From NCBI GenBank assembly GCA_047495785.1, contig JBLDXI010000011.1:682001-746000 (forward strand): DNA of 64,000 nucleotides. The letters are read 5' to 3'. Shown in pieces: positions 53,701 to 63,241 of this stretch. A program made the translations under genes and the position numbers. This stretch comes from Lepidodermella squamata. Its lineage: Eukaryota; Gastrotricha. The stretch's first letter is position 1. Each line of letters begins with the position of its first letter. Below the pieces are notes generated by a model. The model was not told the DNA's origin, did no database searches, and saw only the letters and a program-made list of their open reading frames with translations.

Positions 53701-54787
53701 TCCACCAGTCAGTAGATAATAGATCTAGTCTGCGGTAAAATTTCCTCAAATTTCATTGGTGACAAAAATGCTGCCCACGATTTTTATTGAATATACCAAT
53801 TTTTCAAAAATTTCATGTACAGGATTTGAGACTGTGTGGCATCGCGAAATGCTTTTTCGGAATTTGTTGAATGATCTGTTAAAACATTACGAAGCCTTCA
53901 GTTTTGGATAGTCGAACAATATTTTCAGGAATCGGTATGACGTAGATCCATTACGGACCATCCTCTCAAAAAAACTTGAAGCCTCTGGCAAGAGAGACAA
54001 TCAATTCAGACCAAATAAGATGCAAAAATAGCATTATTCAAAATTGAGCATTTTCAATAAAAATCGCGGGCAGCATTTTCGTCGCCAATTTTTTCTCTCG
54101 CATACAATTCTAATGAAATGTGAGGAAATTTTACCGCAGACTAGATCTATCGACTGGTGGTAACCGCTCCAAAAAATTCCTCATGGTTATGAAGTAATTC
54201 AAAAAATGCGATGCAAAAATTTTTTTACGCATACTTCAATTTCGCGAATAACATCCTGCATCTAAGGGTATTCCTGAATTGGAGAAAAATTGGAATAGAC
54301 CGCTTATCAGCCCCACGGAAAAGGTACTTTTTTAATCATTACAGGCATTACTGACATTGAAGAAACAAGAACAATATTTCATCTGATGATGGAAGGTTGA
54401 TTTAAAAGCGATAATCGACGAAACTTGGCGAATGATCTTGACTAGAATTAATAAATCAGATCTTACCTTTCCGCCCAGCAAGCACGTTCCGATATCTGTA
54501 CAGTAGCGAATAGTCTGCTGCGACGACGGAGCGCCCCGCGTTGTTATCTCGCAAAGGCTGGAAGGCTGGCAAGTGTAAGGAGAAGAACATGATAAGCTAG
54601 CAGAGCACGATGTTGACGGTGGACAAGAAGGTCCAGTTGACGCACTGGGGCTTGCACATTTCTGGCCGAATGAGCATGAACCCGGCGGGCAGACAATGCC
54701 AACCGACGCGGCGACTGGTGATGAAGCTGTTGGGCAAGTCCGAACAACACTTGCCAGCCAAGACAGAATCAAAATTCCTCTTAACAT
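50800..54787 (-). CDS. M7: secreted cysteine-rich protein, three exons with long introns
   Basis: Function unknown; predicted secreted, about 243 aa. Exons, all phase 0: A 54787-54467, B 52382-52131, C 50958-50800. Signal MLRGILILSWLASVVRTC, then CPPGSCSFGQKC, CPPSTSC, CSSPYTC; module A closes QQTIRYCTDIGTCLLGGK. Exon B: TCCQPQNMGTLIRG, ACFGGVDDMPFKVC, AYCIEMPYSC. Exon C: GSTFMECCVRLKTAH ending KCSAI-stop. Splice sites: GGAAAG|GTAAGA, CAACAG|, AGTGCG|GTTTGT (weak donor), CTTCCAG|. Counterpart of M4. Both introns have grown by insertions: a 144-bp tandem repeat in B-C, and a LINE fragment and an inverted-repeat element in A-B. Its stop codon lies 134 bp from that of P6. Confidence 0.8.
51358..51648. 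repeat. Two perfect 144-bp tandem copies
   Basis: The block starting CAATTTTTTCTGGTCTGG and ending GCCGCTGAAC occurs twice in immediate succession (about 51358-51501 and 51502-51645), apparently identical. Non-coding, in the M7 B-C intron. Recent duplication or assembly effect. Confidence 0.8.
51680..51725. repeat. GTTTAAAC clustered repeat
   Basis: Several overlapping copies of CGTTTAAACGTTTAAAC and a further TGTTTAAACA lie within about 45 bp. Self-complementary, intronic. Confidence 0.6.
52573..52985. mobile_element. Inverted duplicate of a non-LTR retrotransposon 3' coding end
   Basis: The minus-strand frame ends in FSTYNLKHNASKCHTDV, RKFSIGNRIYKIWNEIP and TRSTAILKN, the pattern seen at the C-terminus of LINE reverse transcriptases (RNxIxxWNxLP). 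The first 95 bases of the block (52691-52786) recur inverted at about 52892-52985, where only the upstream half of the homology is present. Truncated and rearranged; not functional. Confidence 0.65.
53625..54238. mobile_element. Inverted-repeat element in the M7 intron
   Basis: AAGTATGCGTCAT.TTTTTTTGCATCGCATTTTTTGAATTACT at the left is complementary to the right end at about 54195-54238. CTAGTCTGCGGTAAAATTTCC is also repeated inverted further in. No ORF. Confidence 0.7.
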
Positions 54788-55249
54788 CTTGGTTGAAGTC
54801 CAAAAGTCATAATTCGATACGAAGAAGAGTCGCGGAATAGAAAATTTTCCAAAAGTAGGAAATTAACCAAATTCGGGACAAAAAGCGGCAAAAATGTCAT
54901 TTCAAGAAGCAAGCGCTGAGAATGAATTGGTTTAGCATTTGCGGTAAAAAATTAGAAACACTCATGACAATTGTTAAAAGCAAAGAATTTCAGAGCAACT
55001 CACAATGGAGATGCTCACTCATATTTTATCATCTCGTGGACGCAAGGACTATTTCTGTGGACGATCATGCTGGTATCTGGTATTCAGTGCTATTGTCTTC
55101 GTTAGATAATGACTAATTTATTACAAAGAGTAAAACGAGTGCCGCTATTAACTCGAATTTTTCTAACCAGACTTCAAAAAATTTGTAATCTTTATTGCCA
55201 AGTACAAATTAATCAGCTAATTGATTTTTATTTGTTTTCAAGTGTTTCC
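54788..55249. other. Spacer between M7 and the TIR/ankyrin gene
   Basis: No gene. Contains the M7 promoter side and the 3' end of the ankyrin gene. It aligns in pieces with 35517-36679, its unit-1 counterpart. Confidence 0.55.
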
Positions 55250-57198
55250 TCATTTGGTTTTCGTGTAGTCTCGCAGGAGCTTTGCAACTTCACCAGCCTG
55301 ATTGCGATCCTTCTTCTCAGCATCCAGCGCCAGAGCATACGCTGTTTTGTTATGCCCATCTCTCGAGTCGAAAATACCCGGCGAACCGTGACCGGCTAGA
55401 AAAGCGGTCGAGTGCAACTGGCCGTTGATAGCAGCACGGTGCAGCGGCGTTCGGCCTTGAAAATCTTTCGACTCGAAAACGTGGGCGAACACAAGTTCAA
55501 GAATTTCGGCACTCCCGGCTGCTGCGGCTAGATGGACGGCCGTTGAAGCGTTATCACTATCAGCCTCGCTGTGGGCGAATAGATCTCCACCACGTTCCAA
55601 TAGATACCTACAAATAAGAAAATTCGGGAAAAATCAAGGGAAAATTTGAAAAAATATCTCGCAGCTGTGTGATAACTCTGTAATTTCTTCGAGATTTTTT
55701 TATTTCGTTCAGCTGGAAAATCATTCTGTCAAAAAATGCTCCCTTACCTTGCCACGTTAACGCTACCGTGAGCGCAAGCTGTTAGTAAAGGCGTTCGTCC
55801 ATATTGGCCCCTTTCCTCCAGATTAAGCCCAGCCTCTTCCACCAAAAATTGCGCCATACCCGCATAGTCATTGATAGCCGCAAGGTGAAGGGCGTTGTTG
55901 TCGCGCGTATTTTTCGCTTCTTTGTTCGCGCCTCGTTCTATGAGAAGCTCTGCTATCTTGACCTTGCCATTGCGGGCAGCTTCCATTAACGGGGTGGACT
56001 CGAAATCTTCTTCGCCGGTTTTCGCTTCCACGAGGGCCGGATCTTTTGCTAAGAGGATTTCAACAACTTCCAAATGCCCACCTGTTAGCAGAGATAAATT
56101 AGTATATTTCATTAGGTTCTGGGATTTTTCGAGAGAATAGGTCATCCCAATTGCTAACCTGCGGAAGCGAGATGGATGGGCAGCCATTGCATCGCATCTC
56201 GAGCATTCACATCAGCCGCAGCTGTTTCAACCAAGAACTTTGCTGTTCCAACGTGCCCCATGAGTGAGGCTAGGTGCAATGCCGATGCTCCTAACTTATT
56301 CTTTAGCTGAACATTGGCGCCTAATTCGAGGAGACATTGAATGGCCTCGGTACGGCCATGTCGAGCAGCTCGATGTATGGGCATATCGCCTATAGAATCA
56401 GCGTGGTGTTGATCGAGTAAATGATCCCCCTCACGAGCTATTATAGCTCTGATCTCATCGATATCGCCAAGTTTCGCTGCCTCGAGAATCGGATGGACCT
56501 ACAAACGTTGGGGAAAATGAAAAATTGAAATTTGAATATTATTAGTAAAAAAGTAAAAGGAGCTACCTCAATTTTGATATTTTCGGCTTGATCCTGGGCC
56601 AACACGAGTTTTTTCTGAATTTCAGCGATGAGGCGTTCGGTAGCTTGTTTGGACACCATAGACATATCAACTACAGCTGTATGGGTACCGAAAATCGCTG
56701 CTAGCCATCCGTCAACCTTATCACTGTTATTTGAAAATTGACAACAAATTAGAGAAAAATGAATGATGAATGGGGATCTTCCAATAAATTCGAACAAATT
56801 TTCAGTGGAAAGTCTTAAAATGAAAAATCTTTCTCTGTGGCCTTTGTCAAAATTGAATACTTGGGCCGATATATTGCTTGGAATCGGAATAAGATTGCTT
56901 ACTTTTTCTCGATTTTGACACCAACCATCGGTTTGAGCTGGTCGTGAGCGTAGCACGCCTCACTTTTGCAAGACCTGTTCTCCTTGTACTCGTGCGTGAA
57001 AATGATGACGACTACGCTGGAATTCTCGATACCATCCGCCATCGCCTTGGCATCAGGCCGCCCGCCTGAGGTAACCACGTTGAAGCCATGGAGTTTCAAG
57101 TCCCGAATAATAGCAGACACTCGGAGCTCATTTCGCCACCAATAGCTGACAAAAACCTGCGGAAGTCCAGCAACAGTCTGCCGTGGGGATGATGACAT
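55250..57198 (-). CDS. TIR-domain / ankyrin-repeat protein, five exons
   Basis: Probable cytosolic signalling or innate-immunity protein. Exons: 57198-56903, 56723-56567, 56498-56159, 56081-55748, 55607-55250; splice phases agree at every join, giving 494 aa. Residues about 13-98 form a TIR-like fold (QVFVSYWWRNELRVSAIIRD, VVVIIFTHEYKEN). Glu80 in CKSEACYA sits where TIR NAD-hydrolases carry the catalytic Glu. After a helical linker come about ten ankyrin repeats (residues about 150-485; PIHRAARHGR, ALHLASLMGH, PLMEAARNGK, TPLHRAAING) and a basic end (RDYTKTK). There is no signal peptide. Unlike its neighbours it is not cysteine-rich, so co-location may be incidental. A broken copy of its last exon at 36680-36790 marks the end of unit 1. 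TIR assignment is moderate; ankyrin is strong. Confidence 0.85.
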
Positions 57199-58071
57199 GA
57201 TTCTCCGGGAAATTTCTAAATGATTTCTTTGGTGTGAATTCAGTAAGATTGATCGCTTATGACCTCGCTAAGTTTGTAAATACACAGGTGACAACATTCG
57301 CTCAGCCGATGTTTTCTCGTTAATAATTAACGACCTTGCGTTGCTAAGCAATCACCTTATAGCCAAAGCATCTAATAAAACGATTTTACTCCTCTTAAGA
57401 CTCATAGGCCTTGAGTGTATTTAGTGCGAGGTACGCATTAATTGATAGCCGAGGTGGGGGATCTAGGAGGATTGAAATTATGCACTTTAAGGCTGAGTGC
57501 TGAAATCAGCGAGTGCAATTGAAAAAATTGGGAAAAACTCCCCGATTATTAGTCTCTAGTTTTGCAATATGTTTTGCAATGTGATGTGGGTGTTTGAATT
57601 ATTCATGGCTTGAAGCCAATGTGACATGTTGTCGCGAGAAAAATTGACACATTTGGTCGATTGCGGCCGGAAAACAACTTTTGGCCGACGTAAATATAGC
57701 CAAAAACTGCTTTAATTATTCATTCACGCGGCTTTTTGGTCGACTTCTATGAATCGCGGTCTAGTTATATTTCTTGGCTTGAAGCAAGGGGATTTCGAAA
57801 TATTCATTTTTGCCCTTCCTTGCCTTGTGAACCCTCGATACCTCTTGTATGTTTTATTCGTGCAGCCGTATCATCGAAAACTTTACGAAGAGCCTTCGCC
57901 TTTCCAAATTCACATGAAACAATGACCCTTACGTGGTCTAAACTTTTCCGGAAGTCAATGGTTACGCATTTCAATACAACACATAATGGTATTTGATCTA
58001 TAATTATGAATATTAGGTACAATCAAGCGAGAGAGTATTCTTTCATTTTGAGGCCGCCGCTAGGGATGATG
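57199..58071. other. Intergenic region between M8 and the TIR/ankyrin gene
   Basis: No gene seen. It should contain the promoter of the TIR/ankyrin gene at its left end and the M8 3' end at its right. Small frames here lack motifs. Confidence 0.55.
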
Positions 58072-60109
58072 TTAGTTTCGGATGCACTTGTCGACGGTGA
58101 ACGCTGGTGTGCCAATCGTAGTCGTTGCGTGCAGTGTTCCTTGGGTTGACGCTTGAGACAAACCAGAGCAGCACTTGGCGTAGCTGTTGTAGGCGAATGT
58201 CGCAGTTGGCAGAGTATCAGACTACGTTTCAAAAATGGTTTCAAAATAAATTAGGAAATGGGTAATACGTGAAATTCGAACGATCAATGAATTTTGGATC
58301 CCTCTTCTTTCTCTTCTTCTAGTATTTCTCTAGTATGGAAAATTAGGCGAAAATAAGAAAAATTAAATAAGGATTCTACCTTGCGAAAGTTCAAAGATAT
58401 TATATACTAAAATTATTCAATGAATTGATATAAAAATGAATTTTGCTTGTAAAATAAGGCAAATTTGAGGTCCAAAGAGAAAGTGCAGCCAACTCTGATC
58501 TTTTAATTAAACAATGATTATTCTGGAGGACTGAATTCTTTTCTGTGGGTTAAATTGGAGGTAACCAAGTATCAACTGAGGGCCAGCATAAAATACTAGT
58601 GCATTTTATATCAACTTACCCCGAGGGTGTCGATGCCAACACCCGCCGACTCGCACGAGGACGGGAATCGGAGGCAGTACGGCTGAGCGCTGTTCGCCGA
58701 CGCGCAGACCTTGTACGGGAGGAGGTCATTAATGATAGCGAAACACGCACTGACAGTTGTAGTACTCGTGCCCGAAGCGACCGTGTAAGAGTCCCATGAA
58801 ACGGCGCTGATGGCGTTGCAGCACGCGTCGTAGGTGGTCGCGGTTTGGGAGACGATTGTGCCGCCGAAACTGCACGTCTTAGCCGTGGTGCAGTAACGCA
58901 AGTTGCTGGTCGCGATGCCGAGACCACCGGTGGTTGTCAAAGAGCAAACGGCATAGTTCTAAAAGTAGATAAAAATTAAGAATAATATTAGGAAAGCATG
59001 AAAAATTGATGCCAGAGCGGAGTAATGTTTACACTCAATGGATTGAATCCAAGCTAAGCTTCGAGCTTCCTTTATATATCATTATATGTCATTATATGTC
59101 ATTAATTGCAATTACGCTTCAATCAATCTTTTTCAAAGGATTATTCATCTAAAAATGTAAAAACCTTGGCTAGACGCTCGAGCTTGAAGCTCGCTTTGTC
59201 GTTAAACTCACTTCATTCAAGATTAGGAATCAGCTGAAGTTTTCCACAATCGAATACCCAATAACATTCAAATTTCCGATGAAAAGTGTTCTTTCCAGCT
59301 ATTTAGTGAATTTTCGGCTCGAATTTGATATACAACTTTCAAAGACACGAATCGGTTGATTTAAGCTGATTCGTGCCGTGAACGATTTGGTCTAATCTAT
59401 TGCAGGAATTTTAGATTTCAGTTACGGCTACGTTAAGACTGCCCAACTATATTTGAACTAATGAATTATTCTTAACGAGAGGTTGAGAGGATTTGGCATC
59501 AAATTCGAGCCCGATTCATGCGAAAAATGCAAAATCTTTACAAGATGATTGGATAAGGGATGATGGAAAATAATCGTGTAGATTTCTAATCCGATTTTTA
59601 TAACTTCTAAGTTCAATCAGGGTGCGATCTTGGACCCTGGAGCTGCCATGGATGGGAAAATTCCTGCTGTATTTGTCAAAATAACAAGAGATTTCAACCA
59701 AAAAACTAGCGAGGCGAGGAAATAGGGAAGAGAAACGCTCCAAAACCTCTGCAAATTGACGAAACAGTTAGGTACATTTTCATTTTCTTGTCTAGTATGG
59801 TTGAACTAGTCGCACAGTGAGATCAAGTTCTATCAGACCCTTAGACGCTTTACAAATTTAGCTGGAAGTTAATTCTCGGTAATAAACAAACGGTAAGACC
59901 GGAAATCATTGAAGATATGAGAATTTAAGAATTTAAGGCTGGCTTACGTCTGAGCACGAAAGCGATGTTGTAGAGCAGACGTTAGGAGTCATGCAAGATT
60001 GGCCCGACTGGCACACGCCGGTCGCACAGTTGGTGGCGGGCGAAGTCGAAGGCGGGCAGGCGATGGCTGCGCCCAGAAGCGCGCCGAGTGCAATCAAAGT
60101 CGGCAGCAT
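58072..60109 (-). CDS. M8: divergent cysteine-rich secreted protein, three exons with A2 and B fused
   Basis: Function unknown; predicted secreted, about 216 aa. Exons, all phase 0: A 60109-59948, A2+B 58958-58620, C 58221-58072. Signal MLPTLIALGALLGAAIA, then CPPSTSPATNCATGVC, SGQSC and CSTTSLSC. The second exon runs AVCSLTTTGGLGIA, LRYCTTAKTCSFGG straight into YDACCNAIS, SACFAIINDLLPYKVC and PYCLRFPSSC. Exon C: YAKCCSGLSQAS ending DKCIRN-stop. The A1/A2 intron is present and the A2/B intron absent, the reverse of other M genes. Splice sites: TCAGAC|GTAAGC, CTTTTAG|, CTCGGG|GTAAGT, AACGTAG|. GC content is higher than in the other copies. Divergent from P8 (413 bp). Confidence 0.82.
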
Positions 60110-60522
60110 ATTGTCGTCTGTAGATTGGCCTTTCTTACAATCGCTTCCAAGTGAGAAGATGGCAAAAAAACAACAGCAACGACGGCTCCGAGTTGAACGA
60201 GCACTTGATGAAGAGGCGACTAATTGCTTTCAATTTTTACGCGCCGACCGGCCTTGTGTTTATCAACGCCGGCTACAAGAATTAATATAAACCCGTCTTA
60301 AAACTTAATATACCCACGATGAGTATAGTTGAAGACTCATTAACTTGCCGCGCTTTTGTTGGTTGGCAGTGGCGGCCGGCGATGAAAAAAAGAACCGGCG
60401 ACCATCCATCCATCGCCCGCCTGCGTAAAGCGGCAAAAACAAAGTAGCAGTAGTAGTAGCGGGCGACCATCTTCTCATCGCATAATATAGCCGTATAATA
60501 AAGTGACGAAAAACACTCGATC
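60110..60522. promoter_or_regulatory. Bidirectional promoter region of M8 and P8
   Basis: 413 bp between divergent start codons. TTTATATTAA (minus, about 60284-60294) and TATAATA(A) (plus, about 60493-60500) are the only TATA-like words in each direction. The plus-strand one lies close to the ATG, so the P8 5' UTR would be very short. Similar divergent intervals occur at 14785-15107, 25724-26376 and 44587-44982. Confidence 0.5.
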
Positions 60523-62735
60523 ATGCTCGATCTGTTGCAGCTATTGGCACTTGCCGGCCTTGTTGGAATCGCAGTCGCGTGTCCCGCGTCTTCGACCGCT
60601 CCTGGGACGAACTGCGCGACCGGCATCTGCTCGAGCGGAACCGCCTGCTACGCTCCGAATACTTGCTCGTCGGCCACTCAGAGCTGCATGAGCCCTGCAC
60701 CGGTAAGCAATTGAACGTATTCAGAGCTACTCCTTGAAAGTCTGAAAAATTAAATTTAGTCACGAGACACAAGTCTTGATAGAGCTTCACACCTTTAAAC
60801 TCGAAACCCTTAAATACTTCGGCTTAAATACTTAGGCTTTCACATGCGCTTTTTGAGTAAGAGATTTAGGTAGGGTTGTTACAACTCCGAGTTTGCCTAT
60901 AAAACCCCTCGTTTTTGCCACCGAAAGCTCATGTGAGCTCATTGGTCTCACTTTTGCACTGCCTGTGGCTTTTTCAAAGGCATAATTCCTGGCTTTCCAA
61001 GATTTTACCACGCCTTTGAGGGGACACGTGTGACACTGTTCGAACACTGATTTTCACTAAGATTTGCCCCATCCGAATGACTGCGATTTTCTCATCTCTA
61101 TCTCTAATTACAGGTCCACAGGTGATGCGAGTCCGATCATATTCGATTTTTTAGGTGATGGTTTTAGGTTATATTATCTAGTTTCAAGTATTGACATCAA
61201 GGAATGCTGAAATTAAATGAAGAAAGATCTTCATCGTGAGGTTCGGTCGTATGTTTCTGCTTCTGCTCTTTTCACTCGAATGCCTGTGAGCTTCAGGGAG
61301 TCGCTTCTTGGATCAAATTTGTAGAATTAATTTAATGGATAGCCCTTATTCCACACTCCAAGGATCTAAAATTTAAGACCTACTGTAATTGATGGTCGAG
61401 ATTGCCCCATCCGTGCAGTTGGATTCAGCCAATTTGTTGTAGCATCCTAATTGCTGCGTTAGATGCTTTCAGCATTGGATTTTCAGATTCTAAACTGCTC
61501 CCATGACAGACGCTAACAGTCCTCCTCACTGATACCACCGAAATAATCATTGTTCAAAAATCAGTATTGGCATAAGCATTTAAAGCCCAAAAATCACGCA
61601 GCCGTTCTTTTTAAGTCTGAGCTCTGAGCATGGGGCGCGATTTCGATCGTTTTGAGTACATTTCAAAGGCGTCGTTATTAGTTATTGAAAATTCGACCAA
61701 TTTGTTGCGAACTGTCTATGGAACTAGTATTTTTTTCTGATCCAAGCTCCAAAGTAGACAAAAACCAATTCAGGTCTCAGGTCTAAATTGAAAATATTGC
61801 TATTATAGCCTCAGGGGGATTCGTTTTCATGTTCCTTCATACTGACCATGCAAATTGAAGGATTTTCCCCGATTTCGAAACTTTCGAAGTTTTAGTGAAT
61901 TGTTTTGGTTTGTCTTGCTACGTCAACGTCAGATCTCAAACAATCAGACTGATTTGCAATTTTTGATTTTCCCAAATTCTTATGTTGCATCTGACTTTTA
62001 GACTGTTTACCTCGGCTGTCAAATCTCCACCGTTGGTTCAACGATAAGCACTGTTAGGTACTGCTCCCGCTCGGGTTCATGCCCGCTCGGCGGCATCCAA
62101 ATCAACACGCCAGCACCCGTTTCCGCAGCCACGTTCGACGACTGCTGCACAGCCATCGCTTACGCAGGCATACCAGTCACCTATGAATCTTACACGGTCA
62201 GTGGCTCGATTGTCAACTCGTGCATCGCTACCAGCTCTGCCACGCCGTACCGAGTTTGCGCCTCGGTTAACACGTCGCCAGCTTACTGCCTCCGCTTTCC
62301 GCTCAGCTGCGAAACTTACGCTGTAGGCCAGTCGACTACTCTGGTAAGATAATTTTGCCGCTCTAAGTACTGTTTCCTCTAGAAAACTGAAATTAAGTCT
62401 AGCATTCAGTTGACATTCCTAATATTAGGTAAATAGTAATTACTGGGAACCTAATTTCATATTTGAGAAGGGCTCAGCCAGGAATAATAATTAGCTTCTT
62501 GATCTGGCTTAGTTTCACATTCGCAGAAATTCATGAGTTGGTCATCGCTAACTAGAAGATGAAATTTAAATTTGTTAACTAGGCTGATGTCACAATAACT
62601 CCGTCAGTCTTGCAATTCGCAAGCTACGCCAAGTGCTGTGCAGCCCTCACCGAGACCGCTGGCATCACGCATACGTCATCGGCTACGACGGCAACTGCTC
62701 AGGGCTTCTCTGTTGACAAGTGCAGCCGTGGTTAA
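60523..62735 (+). CDS. P8: divergent cysteine-rich secreted protein, three exons with A2 and B fused
   Basis: Function unknown; predicted secreted, about 224 aa. Exons, all phase 0: A1 60523-60702, A2+B 62002-62343, C 62583-62735. Signal MLDLLQLLALAGLVGIAVA, then CPASSTAPGTNCATGIC, SGTACYAPNTC. Second exon: YLGCQISTVGSTISTV, RYCSRSGSCPLGG, DDCCTAIAYAGI, SCIATSSATPYRVC, YCLRFPLSC. Exon C: ASYAKCCAALTETA ending DKCSRG-stop. Splice sites: GCACCG|GTAAGC, TTTTTAG|, ACTCTG|GTAAGA, AACTAG|. The NCATG(V/I)C..G..C opening and intron pattern make it the sister of M8 despite opposite strand. AATAAA near 62885. The 1.3-kb first intron holds nothing recognisable. Confidence 0.83.
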
Positions 62736-63241
62736 GTCCTAGCTACATTCGCCAAAGTAAAGCCAACGAAACGAGATTTAAAACAATTTATTCAATTAAT
62801 TTATTATTCATGCATGTATGGTCCAGAAATCCTATCTATGAATTGTGCCAATGCTGATCGAATTGAAAATAACTGAAATTGTTCAATAAAGTTCTTTGTT
62901 CGAGATGCTGTGCCTTATAGATTCCAAAATCTTATATTCTGTCTGAAAAGAACTTCAAAGTTGGCTAACGGCAAATCTTTTCAGAACTTCAATTATTTTA
63001 CTTCATTTTTTTATCCGGAGTTTTCTGCTTGGTGAGGAGGCTATTTCAAAAATGTTGCTCTCGATTGTCGATATGAATTTTGGTACTGAAGCAATTTTCA
63101 TTAGGAAAGAGGACGTACATTTTTCTGAAAGAGATCAATACTTCCCCCTTCATAAAAAATGCATAGGTTCGCGATAAATCGATGACGCATCACTTATTCA
63201 ATCGCCGTATGAACAAACCTTACTGCTCATAACTTCCCAAA
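62736..63241. other. Intergenic spacer
   Basis: No gene. Contains the P8 polyadenylation signal and the upstream region of the last gene. I looked for a GxxxxGKS nucleotide-binding loop belonging to the next gene and did not find one. Confidence 0.55.
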
